NCBI GenBank assembly: GCA_027604185.1
Contig: JADGKB010000056.1
Coordinates: forward strand, 30,880-94,879
Length of the DNA: 64,000 bases
Source of the DNA: Boothiomyces macroporosus
Lineage: Eukaryota > Chytridiomycota > Chytridiomycetes > Rhizophydiales > Terramycetaceae
Direction: 5' to 3'
The notes below the pieces were generated by a model. That model did not search any database and was not told where the DNA came from. It worked only from the letters and a program-made list of their open reading frames with translations. The position numbers and the translations under genes were made by a program. Position 1 is the first letter of the stretch. Each line of letters opens with the position of its first letter. Positions 1 through 10,283 of the stretch are shown here, in pieces.

Positions 1-116
1 TCTCCTATGTCTTCCCCTAGCTCGTATCCCAAAATTTCGTTTGCCAGCCGTACCATACAGATTTCAAAACTTTTTATGTCCAGAAGTTTGAAAACTTTTA
101 ATCCAACGTAAATCAT
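1..116 (-). CDS. possible 3' part of an unidentified gene leaving the left edge
   Basis: The minus strand is open from an ATG at 116 to the window edge (38 codons) with plausible composition (residues near FKLLDIKSFEICMVRL). A second short open stretch starting MNKPNKGDDL lies in another frame just upstream, so an intron may join the two. I do not recognise a family. The fragment may be chance. Confidence 0.25.
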   Translation of the reverse strand, partial: MIYVGLKVFKLLDIKSFEICMVRLANEILGYELGEDIG

Positions 117-238
117 CTCCCTTATTCGGTTTATTCATTGGTATTCAATTTATCACCAAAAATCAGTTTTCAGCCTCATGGTTTCAGTAATCCAAAACAG
201 TGAAAATGAAAATGTAGGGGAAATTGTACAGATTTATA

Positions 239-511
239 TTATTCAAAGCGTTCGCATATCTTTAAAATCGGTTTAAATTCGGCGGGCTGCGGTTTGTTCT
301 TGTATTCTCTCGCTATGGACAAGGGCGTATCTTTTCGCTTAAACAGCCGAGTATTATTATGCGCAGGATTAAAGGTAACTTTCTTTTGATTGTCGAGGTT
401 TCCTTCGACACACGGCAGCAATTGCATTTCCTTGTCTTCGGTTTTATCTTCTTCCAGCTTCCGTTTGAAAGATTTCTTTGGTTTATTAGATTTCAGGTTT
501 CTGTAATGCAT
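239..511 (-). CDS. small basic protein, unknown function
   Basis: This is a 90-residue ORF. The ATG at 511 is the first in frame after an upstream TAA. The N-terminal half is Lys/Arg rich (KKSFKRKLEEDK), followed by KKVTFN and a C-terminal stretch with KPQPAEFKPILKICERFE. KVTF matches the RVxF pattern used by protein phosphatase 1 partners, but that motif is short and common. I see no signal peptide or membrane segment. The family is not recognised. It could be a lineage-specific nuclear protein or one exon of a larger gene. Confidence 0.4.
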   Translation of the reverse strand: MHYRNLKSNKPKKSFKRKLEEDKTEDKEMQLLPCVEGNLDNQKKVTFNPAHNNTRLFKRKDTPLSIAREYKNKPQPAEFKPILKICERFE

Positions 512-831
512 TTGGAGTTTGGTTTTGGTTTCCGATTAGAAGTTTTTGGAAGCTTTTTATATGGATTTAGTGTGGCTAATCTGCATGAAAAATGGCGATT
601 GTAAGGGGTTTCACACTGAGTCATACGCACAGAACAGCCTTAATCGATAAGGCTTAAAAACACAAAAAATAAGGATCAAACCCCAACGCAAATAAGATCG
701 CCAGTAATGGACTTTAAGACCCCTGTTTGGAGTCACGCAGCAGGTGATGAAAATATCATGGCGATAAACAGAAACCAAACCAGCCAGTTGACTCACCAAG
801 CTAATTAAATCATGGGCATGATGCTTTATTA
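512..831. other. gap of 320 nt, nothing recognised
   Basis: This lies between the small basic protein gene and the 3' end of the IDH gene. A 62-codon minus ORF at 611-799 has no conserved look. I checked for tRNA, C/D snoRNA boxes and SRP-like motifs and saw nothing convincing. Confidence 0.5.
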
Positions 832-2309
832 TTACAACTTTGCTTGTTCTAAAGATGCTCTTAATTTGTCTGCGACAGCATCAATAAATTCAATAGAGTT
901 GACATAGTGGGTTCTGTTCATGCTCTTTCCGTGAATAGATAAAGCCAAGTCCTTGGTCATAATACCTCCATGTACAGTATCAATACATGCGGATTCAAGA
1001 GCATTGCAGAACAAAGTCAACTTGTCGTTTCCATCCAACTTTGCTCTGTGCAATAAACCTCTGGTCCATGCGAAAATGGAGGCAATAGAGTTGGTACTGG
1101 TTTCGTTTCCTTTTTGGTGTTCTCTGTAATGTCTGGTTACAGTACCGTGAGCAGCTTCAGCTTCCAAAGTCTTTCCATCAGGGGTAATCAAAACAGAGGT
1201 CATCAATCCCAAAGACCCATAGCCCTGAGCGATAACATCAGATTGAACATCACCATCATAGTTCTTGCAAGCCCATACAAAGCCACCATCAGATTTAAGT
1301 GCTTGAGCAACCATGTCGTCAATAAGACGATGTTCGTACCAGATTCCAGCAGCCTTGTATTTAGATTCATATTCCTTTTCATAAATAGCTTGGAAAATGT
1401 CCTTGAATCTTCCATCATACTTTTTCAAGATGGTATTCTTTGTTGACAAGTACAACGGTTGCTTCTTTGAAAGAGCCAACTCAAAGCAAGATTTTGCAAA
1501 TCCTTCGATAGATGAATCCAAGTTGTACATTGCTAAACCGACACCAGGGGACTATTGTTAACGATAAGCTACTGGGAAATCAAAGACTTGGAGTCTCTTT
1601 GGTTCTTTGCCTGATTTTGGGGTGAATACGATTTCAAAAGTGCCAGGTTCATCGGCAATAAAGTCTGTTGAACGGTACTAGATTAATAAACTATTACTTG
1701 ATCACCAAATGCATGACGACCAATGGTAATTGGCTTGGTCCAGGAAGGAACCAATCTTGGAACATTGTTCAATAGAATAGGTTCACGGAAAACAGTTCCG
1801 CCTAGAATATTACGAATGGTTCCGTTTGGACTTTTCCACATTTGCTATCGTCAATAACAAGTTACCTTCAAATTGAACTCTACGATTCAGCAACACTTAC
1901 CCTTTACTCTGGCTTCATCTGGAGTGATAGTAGCGCATTTGATACTGACGGTTAGCAACGCATTACCCAACATTATACTTTTGAATTGCCAATGCTGCAT
2001 CCACAGTAACTTGATCATCGGTTTGATCTCTGTACTCCATGCCCAGATCGTAGTATTTGATATCTAAATCCAAGAATGGGAAAATCAACTGCGATTAACC
2101 CCCAGTTACCTTGTCTTTGATTGCCTGCCAACTACGATTAACGATACTTACATGATTCTAGTCATTTCATCACCATCGAGCTACAATTAGGATCGCATTA
2201 CTTCGACTACTGGTTGCGCAACGGAAATCTTTTTGAAACTCATTACTGAAGCTGTTGTTAAAGCGGCGTTACTTGTTTGTGAAAACTTTCGAGAGAACAA
2301 TTTCAACAT
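832..2309 (-). CDS. NADP-dependent isocitrate dehydrogenase, mitochondrial
   Basis: Oxidatively decarboxylates isocitrate to 2-oxoglutarate with NADP+. The gene has ten exons; the nine introns are 2252-2272, 2181-2201, 2132-2151, 2089-2109, 1945-1966, 1880-1900, 1845-1865, 1678-1697 and 1552-1572. Removing them leaves 430 codons (429 aa) with the whole family signature: DGDEMTRI near the start, [84 protein letters not shown] and [10 protein letters not shown]. Exon 1 encodes [11 protein letters not shown], a basic, Ser-rich presequence that suggests mitochondrial import. A TATA-like ATATAAAAA sits directly before the ATG. Exon 7 is only 14 nt. The family call is secure; localisation is inferred from the presequence. 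Confidence 0.95.
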
Positions 2310-2408
2310 TTTTTATATGGGAAAAATTTGGAGTTTGGCGTACCGCTTTCAAGAGAAAATCTGGAGATTTTCGCTTAATCATTGATTTTATAGTGTCCAA
2401 GCGTTCTA

Positions 2409-2745
2409 TTATCTATCTGCAAATACATGCGGATCCAATTTCGAGTTGAGCTCAGATATCGCTTCCAGATCATCCGTTCGATTCGCCCACTGAATGCCAA
2501 GTTTAATGGACGAATTCCGGCCAATTTTGATTGATACACTCTTGCAATTCGTTTGATATTCTCATTTATATCTCATTTTTTGGCGATGGCGAGCAACGTT
2601 TCAATCACATTCTCATCACATGCTTAGTTTAAGATTAAAGGCGGGCGCATTGGCCCAGGAACACAATCATCCAATTTATCTCAAAGCCCGAACCCCAAAA
2701 TGCAACTTTTAAAATGAGTGCTATATTGCAATTAATCTGAAAAGT
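2409..2745 (-). pseudogene. degraded ankyrin-repeat fragment
   Basis: One minus frame reads an ankyrin-like helix pair (RPPLILN*ACDENVIETLLA, then IRPLNLA) with an in-frame TAA and TGA. About 20 codons later the similarity continues in the next frame (IQWANRTDDLEAISELNSK) to a stop at 2409. The pattern of PLxLA followed by a second helix is typical of ankyrin repeats. No canonical 19-23 nt intron removes the stops. I take it as a decaying copy between the IDH promoter and the eRF1 3' end. The similarity is short, so this is tentative. Confidence 0.35.
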
Positions 2746-4093
2746 AGTCATCAGAATCGTAGCTCAATTGCTGGAAGTCAACCTTGTATCTGAGCAATCC
2801 TCCGATACCACCAAACCCTTTGACAAACTGCGAACCTTCCTGGGATTTGTTGGTTACAAATTCAAGAGTGCAACCGTATTGTTTATAGTTTTCAGCCAAC
2901 TAAAATTAAACCAAAATTTACCCATTCCAAAAGAGTAGTCTGTTCAACAGTTTCCAATACAACTCCGGTTTCTGGATCAACAAAGTTACTAGCTTCTGCT
3001 TCCCCCTTTTTGTCTAATATTTTCACAGTTTCTTCTCCAGTTTGAGGATTCTTCAACACATAACGGTTGGTCTCCAAGTTTTCGTAAAGAATCAAATATT
3101 CAACTGCACCCAATTCAAGCGCTTTGAAGGTATCTTCAACACCAAAGCAGTATTTACCAGTATCCAGAGAAATTTCGTCAAAGTATTTACGAATGAGTTT
3201 CTTTTCTTGAACAAATTTGACGTTAGAAAGGGTTTCTCCAGCCAGCTGAATGGCTTCGTTGAATCCTTGTTCACCACCATATGAAACGTCGATAATGGTG
3301 ATAATTTTAGCGGCTAAACGCTGATCAAACATGTCTGACTGAGAAAGCACAGTTTTGAAATCAGCAGAACCTGCCAATACAATACCAGCAACATTACATT
3401 TGTCGTTCTTGATAAAGAATTGCACTGCTAATTCAGCAATTTTGCGGACATAGTTGTGTCTAGCTTCCAATCTCAAACGAGAGAAACGAACAGCAGATTG
3501 ACCACCACGGCCGTGCTTCTTTGGTAAATCTACAGAAATCTTGTGAATAATTTCTCTGGTGCTACCAGCAAGGGTACCAAACAAAGTTCCGTTACCGTCC
3601 ATGACAATGAAACCAAACTTGGCATCATCTTCTAGCAATGCTGAAAGTGCTTGAGTGTGGAATTTGTTGTCACACATATACAAGGATTGGTTGATTGGTT
3701 TGAACGGTTCGATATCAATGTTGACTTTCTTTTCCTTTCCTTCGTCGGTTAGAATTGTACCGCTGAGATTAAGTATTGATTACCAATAAATGATTAATCC
3801 ATTAGGTGGGACTTTGGTAAACAATTTCAATTTTTGCTGTGTGGAAGTAATTGCACCCAATACGGACAATCTATTTACTCGAGACTTGATATTTGACGCA
3901 GTTCCGTATTCATCAGCCAACATCTTTACTGCTCTGGATATCTGATCCTTTGGCTACAAATTAACTAATTTGTTACTGGTAAAATCAGTGAAATCATGGA
4001 GGTTCCGTTTCCTCTTGCTGCCTCCAAATTTTTAATCAACTTTTTGACTTTCCAAAGCTCTACATTGTTTTCTTCCTCTGTTTTGTCTGCCAT
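2732..4093 (-). CDS. eukaryotic translation termination factor eRF1
   Basis: Recognises all three stop codons in the ribosomal A site and triggers peptidyl-tRNA hydrolysis. Introns are 3954-3976 (23 nt), 3763-3783 and 2900-2921, leaving 432 codons (431 aa, the usual length). The N domain carries NIKS ([12 protein letters not shown]) and YMCDNKF, matching the TASNIKS and YxCxxxF decoding motifs. The M domain has GGQ within [13 protein letters not shown]. The C domain is complete and ends in an acidic tail (DSDDYFSD). The start at 4093 is the usual [13 protein letters not shown] N-terminus. This is the canonical copy; a divergent paralogue lies just upstream on the same strand. Confidence 0.97.
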
Positions 4094-4390
4094 GGTGATT
4101 TGGAAGAAAAAAAAATAGTTGTGGCTTTCTTCGCTCAGAGTGAAACTAGTTTGACAACGATGGTAAAGTCAAGGAGATGCAAGCTCATGGAATATTTATG
4201 GCCGCAAGGATAACGGCGGATATTATTCTTTGGTTCTGAAGTTTGAGAAGGACATTTTCAAATAGATGAAAACGAATTGTTTCGACATTGTTTAACTGAC
4301 TGAGTTTGTGATAACGAGAAGATAAGTTGTAGTGTTGTGGACTGGTACATGTCAGTCGCTTGAATCGCGATGATTAAAGAGTGTCTTTAT
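4094..4390. other. spacer between the two eRF1 genes
   Basis: These 297 nt separate the start of the canonical eRF1 from the 3' end of its paralogue. They must hold the canonical gene's promoter. I saw no ORF, RNA gene or repeat. Confidence 0.4.
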
Positions 4391-5641
4391 TTAATCCGAG
4401 TATTCTTCTTCAAATTGCTCAAAGTTTACCGCATATCGCAAGATAGAGCCAATTCCTCCTATTCCACGGACAAACTGGGAGCCTTCTTGAGATTTATCAG
4501 AAACCAGGGCGAGTGAACATCCGAATTGAGAATGGTTCTCGAGTATCCAGTCAACCAGTTTCTCTTGAATAGCCACTTCAAGAGTACACGTAGTTGCAGG
4601 AGAATTCAAATCATTCATTTCGCCCAAAGAGAGATACTTTACTATTTCTCCATCCTTACTGTTGAACGCAACCCGCCAGATATCCAAGTCTTCATAAACA
4701 ATCAGAGTTTCAACTGCACCACTTTGCAAACCAATAAAAGTATCCTTAATACCAAAGGTGTACTTTGAAGTTCCGGATTTGATTTCACCAAAGTACGCCT
4801 TCAAGAGCTTCACTTCATTAACCAACTTGACATTCGACAAGATATCCGAGCATAGGTTTATGGCTTCTTTTAGCCCCTGCAGCCCTCCATAACTAATGTC
4901 TACTACTGACAAAACCCTTTCTCTGATTCTGTCATCCAACTTCCCACTTTGTATGAATGCAGTCTTGAACTCAGCGTGACCTGCAACGATAACTCCAGCA
5001 ACGTTGCATTTATCATCAGAAATAAATAGTTCAGTAGCCTTTTCTGCCGTTTTGGTTACAAAATTATGCCTAGCCTCTTTCCGTAGACGATCGTACCGAT
5101 TTTGGGACTGTCCCCCTCTCCCGTGTTTGTTTGGTAAATCAACCTTTGACTGAGCAAGGATATCCCTATCATTACCAGAGACTGTTGCAAACAAGTATCC
5201 ATTGCCATCCAATACGACAAATCCAAATATCTCTTGAGATGAAAGCATATCTTTCAAGAAATCCGTATGGAACACCTTATCACACTGATAGTACGACCTA
5301 CCCAATGGCTTAATAGGCTCAATTGCAGTGATAATTTTCTCTGTGTTTGCAGTACCGCTGTATAGCACCAACCCGTTTGGTGGAAGTGATTTGTACTGTT
5401 TGAGTTTCTCTTTCATCGAGACCAAAGCGCTTTGTACGGCCAAGCGAGTTTTTCTTGACTTTATGTTGGATGATGTCCCATATTCTTCAGTTAGCTTTTG
5501 GGCATGGCGATGGATCTGACCACCACTTGGAATAACAACCGTGATCAAAGTGGTACCTTCAGAACGGAAACTAGAGAGTCATTCGATTTCTCTCTTTAGT
5601 TCCAACTTTTTGCAGTCAATTTCGTACGCAGATGAATTCAT
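4391..5641 (-). CDS. divergent second eRF1 with an in-frame UGA near its start
   Basis: Paralogue of the adjacent eRF1, intronless, 416 codons from ATG 5641 to TAA 4391. It keeps NIKS (SSNIKSRKTRLAVQ), YQCDKVF and GGQ ([13 protein letters not shown]), plus the C domain and an acidic end (EEEYSD). Codon 21 (5581-5579) is TGA. The protein aligns with canonical eRF1 helix 1 on both sides of it: LKREIE-x-LSSFRSEGT corresponds to [16 protein letters not shown]. The TGA is therefore inside homologous coding sequence. The first in-frame Met after it lies beyond NIKS, so re-initiation would lose the decoding domain. No 19-23 nt GT/GC-AG intron spans it; only an atypical 36-nt GT...AG would. Options are programmed readthrough, a recent pseudogene, or a sequence error. 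Confidence 0.8.
5579..5581 (-). other. in-frame UGA codon in the second eRF1
   Basis: Read on the minus strand the context is GAA TGA CTC TCT AGT. The codon replaces a residue that aligns with Ser in the canonical eRF1 helix 1. UGA followed by C is generally a leaky context. Confidence 0.75.
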
Positions 5642-5705
5642 AAATTCTTTATTGGATGCGAGTATTTAAGCAAAAGATATGAGTCACTCGATTTATGAAA
5701 CACAT

Positions 5706-6704
5706 CTATTCTGAAAGCATATAGAAAGTAAAGAACACAGACGATGCCCATACGTATACGTCAACTAATACTTTTATGCCAAGGGTGAGGTCCTCGCTAT
5801 CTTGGAATAGCTGCCATTCAAATCCAACAATGTACATCAGACAAGCAATTCCAGTTGGAATATACAAGAAGAATCGAAACATATTCACAATCCATTTGAT
5901 CATTTTTGCCTTTTTTTTGCGTTTTGGTTGGAGTTTAGTGCTTTTGACAGGGTCATTGTCAATCGTGTGCGTGTTTGTTGTTGTCTCCAAGTTACTTAAA
6001 CTTGCATTGGCAGCATTTTTATACAGTTTTAGCACCTTTCCGCCAAAGAATGTCAGGGTTGGAAATGAAATGAACAAAACTGCAAAGGCGGCAATACCAT
6101 ACGAAAACCTTCGCATTACCGTGTATGTCTGTAGATCTTGCTGCAAGCCTAAAGTAGCCCAAAGTATACTGGAAATCAAAGTCAGTATTACAATCAGCAA
6201 TCTAATTATTTTCAGTGCTCTATCTGGTGCCACTGTTCTCTCCCCAATTTTAAAGTCTGCATACAGGTTTGTGCCAGTTGCTGCGGAAATTAACCCAACC
6301 AAGATCAAGTTTGCCGAAATCACTCCACATAGGTAATAAAAGTATTCTAAAAATATGCCCATCGTGATTGCCTTTTGGATGACATCTGCTGTCACTGTAT
6401 TGTCCAACAAAGCAGTGCCGCGAACGTTGTACAAAAATATAAACCGCAGAACTTGGTATACCATACAAAGTAAACATAAAGTATCCACAGACACCCAAAT
6501 TTTATGGATCTGTTTGTGTGAAAACCCTCCTGCAATCACTAGCCTCCGGATTAAACAATATCCCAGCACAATAAATCCTACAACATTCAATGCCATTAGC
6601 GCAATATCTGCTATCGCCAATTTATATTTAAGCGCATCTGTACATCCAAAGTAAGTCATTCTGTAGTCGCATATTGATAACAAGAATTGATTGTTGGTTG
6701 ACAT
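5706..6704 (-). CDS. seven-transmembrane receptor-like protein
   Basis: Intronless 332-aa protein. About seven hydrophobic segments are visible (roughly residues 31-53, 70-92, 116-139, 164-185, 198-222, 268-291, 304-326), with a short polar N-terminus and a long basic loop between TM5 and TM6 (about residues 235-265, containing PKRKKKAKMIK). The topology and the basic third cytoplasmic loop look like a G-protein-coupled receptor. No named GPCR family motif was recognised. The window also holds seven G-alpha genes, so a receptor role is attractive but not shown. It could equally be a transporter-like or lineage-specific membrane protein. Confidence 0.55.
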   Translation of the reverse strand: MSTNNQFLLSICDYRMTYFGCTDALKYKLAIADIALMALNVVGFIVLGYCLIRRLVIAGGFSHKQIHKIWVSVDTLCLLCMVYQVLRFIFLYNVRGTALLDNTVTADVIQKAITMGIFLEYFYYLCGVISANLILVGLISAATGTNLYADFKIGERTVAPDRALKIIRLLIVILTLISSILWATLGLQQDLQTYTVMRRFSYGIAAFAVLFISFPTLTFFGGKVLKLYKNAANASLSNLETTTNTHTIDNDPVKSTKLQPKRKKKAKMIKWIVNMFRFFLYIPTGIACLMYIVGFEWQLFQDSEDLTLGIKVLVDVYVWASSVFFTFYMLSE

Positions 6705-6869
6705 AAGAAAAATAGCGTCATTTTCTATCTATAAATGAAAACCGTTATTTAAATCTCATATAGTATTAATAAGTTGGAGAATAACTGAGGCACGGTTATA
6801 GAGACAGAAGCTAAACATTAAGTCTCAATCGCGACTTTTAAAGAGTACATTCGGATTTGACTGAAAATA

Positions 6870-7120
6870 TGGGCTTTAGAATCCAACTACCAATAATACC
6901 AGCAGAACAGCTGCTGGAAGCAAAGAAAAGGTTAATCCTCCTACCATACTTTTAAATTTAATACCACCCTTCAGATTTTAATCTCCTTTTAAATATTGGA
7001 TAGTTTTCAAAAGGCAAATCGTCTAAAAGCAATCTACGAATAAGCAAAACCAATCAATCCAAGTGCCAAGCATACACCCCTAGCTGCAAATAAATGTGGA
7101 AAGTCTTAGTTGCATCCATA
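6870..7120 (-). other. possible small membrane-protein gene or relic
   Basis: The 624-nt gap 6705-7328 holds short hydrophobic stretches on the minus strand: MVGGLTFSLLPAAVLLVLL followed by VVGF and a stop (ending near 6876), and upstream, in other frames, LFAARGVCLALGLIGFAYS and LPFENYPIFKRRLKSEGWY. An ATG at about 7119 opens MDATKTF. The composition looks protein-coding, but I could not join the pieces with canonical short introns. It may be one or two tiny tail-anchored proteins or a broken gene. Confidence 0.25.
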
Positions 7121-7328
7121 GTGGATATTCTCAATTCGTAATTTGAGACAAGTTATGCTTTGACGGTAGCAAGTACTTTACGGCGTAGTTATATTACGAA
7201 TGGATAATAGTGTGGAAGCATGGGAATATCCACCCTCCTGCACAAAGATTCTAGTTTGATGAATCAAAACTTAAAGATGGATGAACCCATAACAATGAAA
7301 ATAAATTCCATAGATGATTTTATTTAAT

Positions 7329-8351
7329 TTACCATTCCATGACATACTTTTCAGCTTTTGCTTTGCCTGCTTCTAAATTGTCGAATGCTACTTGGAAATT
7401 TTCAAGACCGCCAACGTTGGTAATCTTTTGGAAGACGAGCTTCTTTTCTACCAAAAGCTTGGCCAATAGAACTGCCCACCATTCAGCATGTTTTCTGTGT
7501 TCTGGGAATGCAGGGGTGGTGAATCCCATCTTGGTGAAAGGTTTTCCGAGAGCAGTATAATACATCATAGGAACCATTTGTACCTTCTTGTTATTTTCGG
7601 CAAGATCTTTGGATTGACCGAGTAGCAATACCAATTTTCCTCCAGTCATTGCGTTGGAAGCCAAAGGAACAGTGTTATTTTCAGAAATAGCATCTAGCCC
7701 ATATGTCAAATCGTTTCCTGACCATTCCAAGATTTTCTTTGTTACGTCAGGGTCACGATAGTCGAATACTTTTTCAGCACCGAGTGCCAATATATTTGCA
7801 TGCGAAGAAGGAGAAGCAGTAGCAACAACTCTCAATCCAGCCAGTTTTGCGAGTTGGACAGCAAAGTGTCCAACAGATCCTGATGCTCCCCAAACAAGGA
7901 CTTTTGGTTTATTTTCGGTAGCTGGCTTTTCAGGAGTTGGCAATCCCAAGTGATAGAATAGAGCCATTGCAGCAGTGCCGGCACCGACACCAAGGGTAGA
8001 TCCTTCGGCATACGTAACATGATCTGGAAGTTTATACGAGAGACCGGCTTCAGCAACACAGTATTCGGCAAAGGAGCCATTCAAACTATCTCCACCGTGT
8101 ACTAATCCAGCAACGCGATCGCCGACTTTGAAGTTTGTAACTGAAGAACCGACAGCTTCAACTTGGCCTGCGAAATCGCAACCAGAAACAACACCTGGCT
8201 TGGAGATGAACTTGACATGTTTCCAATCAGTTGGGTTATGAGCAGCAGCATGGACCTTGACCAAGATCTCTGTTGCAGATGGAGTTGGTTTGGCAATTGA
8301 TTGAATTTCGGCTTTTTGGCCTGGAACTACGACGACGGCTTTCATTGACAT
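7329..8351 (-). CDS. zinc-independent MDR-family oxidoreductase (enoyl reductase/quinone reductase-like)
   Basis: Intronless, 340 aa from ATG 8351 (MSMKAVVVVPGQ). The N-terminal GroES-like fold has HNPTDWKHV and SGCDFAGQVEAVG. The Rossmann nucleotide-binding motif WGASGSVGHFAVQLAKLAG lies near residue 165. The catalytic Zn-binding cysteines of true alcohol dehydrogenases are not in the expected places, as in the NADPH:quinone reductase / trans-enoyl reductase branch common in fungi. The substrate cannot be told from sequence. It lies downstream of the IP6 kinase gene on the same strand. Confidence 0.85.
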   Translation of the reverse strand: MSMKAVVVVPGQKAEIQSIAKPTPSATEILVKVHAAAHNPTDWKHVKFISKPGVVSGCDFAGQVEAVGSSVTNFKVGDRVAGLVHGGDSLNGSFAEYCVAEAGLSYKLPDHVTYAEGSTLGVGAGTAAMALFYHLGLPTPEKPATENKPKVLVWGASGSVGHFAVQLAKLAGLRVVATASPSSHANILALGAEKVFDYRDPDVTKKILEWSGNDLTYGLDAISENNTVPLASNAMTGGKLVLLLGQSKDLAENNKKVQMVPMMYYTALGKPFTKMGFTTPAFPEHRKHAEWWAVLLAKLLVEKKLVFQKITNVGGLENFQVAFDNLEAGKAKAEKYVMEW

Positions 8352-8564
8352 TGGATTACACACAATTTTCAAACTTTTTATACCGAATCGGAAAAATTCT
8401 GTACGCGCGAAAATATGCGGATAAATCTGTATGATTTGGATTTGAAACAGCGCAAGTTGTTCCGTTCATTTAGTTTGAAAGCAATGTGATTACAAAATTG
8501 CGTGCTTTGATCGCAACTCAATGTACTTGACTTTTAATTAAACAAAATTTAGTAAAAAAAGATA

Positions 8565-10283
8565 TTATAGGGCTCCAATTTCAGCAGAAGCTCTTCTGAC
8601 CTTGTTCAGCGACAGGATTGCAACATGACCGTAATCATCCAGCAACTGTGGTTCACACAATTCATCGTATATTTCTTCAAAATTAGATATTAGAGTTTGA
8701 AGGCCAAGCAAATACCCGCTATCTGGCCCTGTTGTGGTTGGTGGGTAATTAGTATTAGGGTCTATTGTCATTATACAATTAGCAAAATCAATCATCTTGA
8801 TATCTACAGGTTTTTTAGGATTAAGGTGCCCGTCATATAGTATTAGTAACGAGCTCGCGTAAAATCGAGCTGAGGGCATTGTAGAAATCGTTTGAGAAAG
8901 CAGTTGCAGCTTCTCAATAATTAAGGGTATATGTCCGATCAGATATGAATTTCCGTTATCCAAGAAGGATAGCAGGGTTTTTTTGAAATTTGAGATGTTA
9001 ATTTGTCTTCCCACGTATTTATCCAAATATTTGTACGTTTGGGTGTCTTGTTTAAATAGCTATGATAAGTGAAAGGATACCTGCATTCCGCATATGCGTA
9101 CACCAAGTCTCTTTGAAGTGCTCTTTTCACATTTGCGCTCTTGTGATTGCTTTTTTTCTGGAGAGGCATTGACACCATACTGTCGTGTGCCCATTTTCAA
9201 ATCCAGTATGCACGGATATTCCAGCCCATTCGTTAGGTCTTCCAAGAGCAAGAACTTTTGTATTTGATAATTCTTTTCCTTTTGTAATTTAGCGAGTCTT
9301 GTGTTGTACAAGTGCAATGACCAAGGATTCATATGATCAGGTGTCAGCTCGGAAGAAGTGACAGACTGAAAAGACTCGTTGCTGACTCTTTTTAATGAGG
9401 ATTCTCCAGCATCACTGCCTATGCCAGATAGGCGCGACGATTTTTCAAAGTCTCCATTTTCCAGAGTTCCAATCGACATCCTAGGAGAATTGTGCTTGTT
9501 TTTCACAGGGGTGTTGGATACGAAATCATCATCAGACATTTGGAACATTGGCTCATTGTCGCTCTCCTCCTTTATCACCTTTTGATGCATCTTTGGAGAA
9601 TCAGTTGGTTTTTCAAATTTAGCATCTTGGTCGATTTGATTTATAACCTCTGCTACTGATTTCAATTGCGCGAATCGGGCTCTAATGCGTTTTGGGGATA
9701 ATGCTTCTTTGAATATTTGCTGTTGCAATTTTCTGTTATACGAGCGTGTATTTTTATCCAAATTGTCATCCAAATCCAGCAAGTGCTTATTATGCTCCAG
9801 CATTACCACCGGTGTGTTATGAGCAAATGAATGGTGGTCTATCGAGCTCTGAAATGTAACATTTACAGTTCCTAGATATGTTGCTACAAAGGGTAATAAT
9901 TGAGGATATTGAGAGGAAACTTGCTCATAAAACGCTTGTTCTCTATATATTAATCCATGTTACCTGGTATCCAATGGTTTACATAGTGCCTTGTCTGAAA
10001 ACCGCAGAAATGATGCATGGCCACCAACCTAGTCTAAAATACAAAATACCTGGTTTTTAAATGGTGTGAGCGGTAAAGTGGGGTTAGAAGCCAAGTAGCT
10101 TGAACCGTATTTATATTCCTCTTCGTCGTCATCACTATTTCTGGAAGAAAGTGAACAGGTATCAGATTTCATTTTCCATTTGCCCTCGAAAATTTCAGAT
10201 CGGAGGTCGGATATACTTGAAGAGTGGTTCAATGATGATGTTGATATTCGTTTTATTCCTGGTGAATATGAAGCCGATTCCAT
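8565..10283 (-). CDS. inositol hexakisphosphate kinase (Kcs1/IP6K family)
   Basis: Phosphorylates inositol hexakisphosphate to pyrophosphates such as IP7. Introns 10029-10049, 9943-9963 and 9060-9080 leave 552 codons (551 aa). The order of motifs is the family order: LTPFKNQVGGHASFLRFSD near residue 75, LLLEDLTNGLEYPCILDLKMG (the PxxxDxKxG inositol-binding motif) near residue 310, KSTSKRLGVRICG, then SSLLILYDG and MIDFAN at the C-terminal catalytic site, ending with the GYLLGLQTLI element. A Ser-rich, probably disordered insert fills residues 150-280. The start at 10283 follows an A-rich leader; a longer in-frame start (ATG 10349) is possible. Confidence 0.93.

Noticed and set aside
600..830. 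Possible structured RNA (snoRNA or SRP-like) next to the IDH 3' end
   Set aside because: Isolated TGATGA- and AGCAG-like strings occur, but no consistent box order or stem could be built by eye.
832..2309. Nucleomorph origin suggested by 20-nt introns
   Set aside because: The gene content (P450, HPPD, ENA pump, G-alpha, secreted proteins, mitochondrial enzymes) is that of a main nuclear genome, not a reduced nucleomorph.
5579..5614. 36-nt intron removing the UGA in the second eRF1
   Set aside because: It would delete part of helix 1 that aligns with canonical eRF1, has a poor 5' end (GTTGGA) and is far longer than all other introns; kept only as an alternative.
5776..6336. 186-codon plus-strand ORF opposite the 7-TM gene
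   Set aside because: It is antisense to the hydrophobic gene; composition is a mirror of that gene with no recognisable motif.
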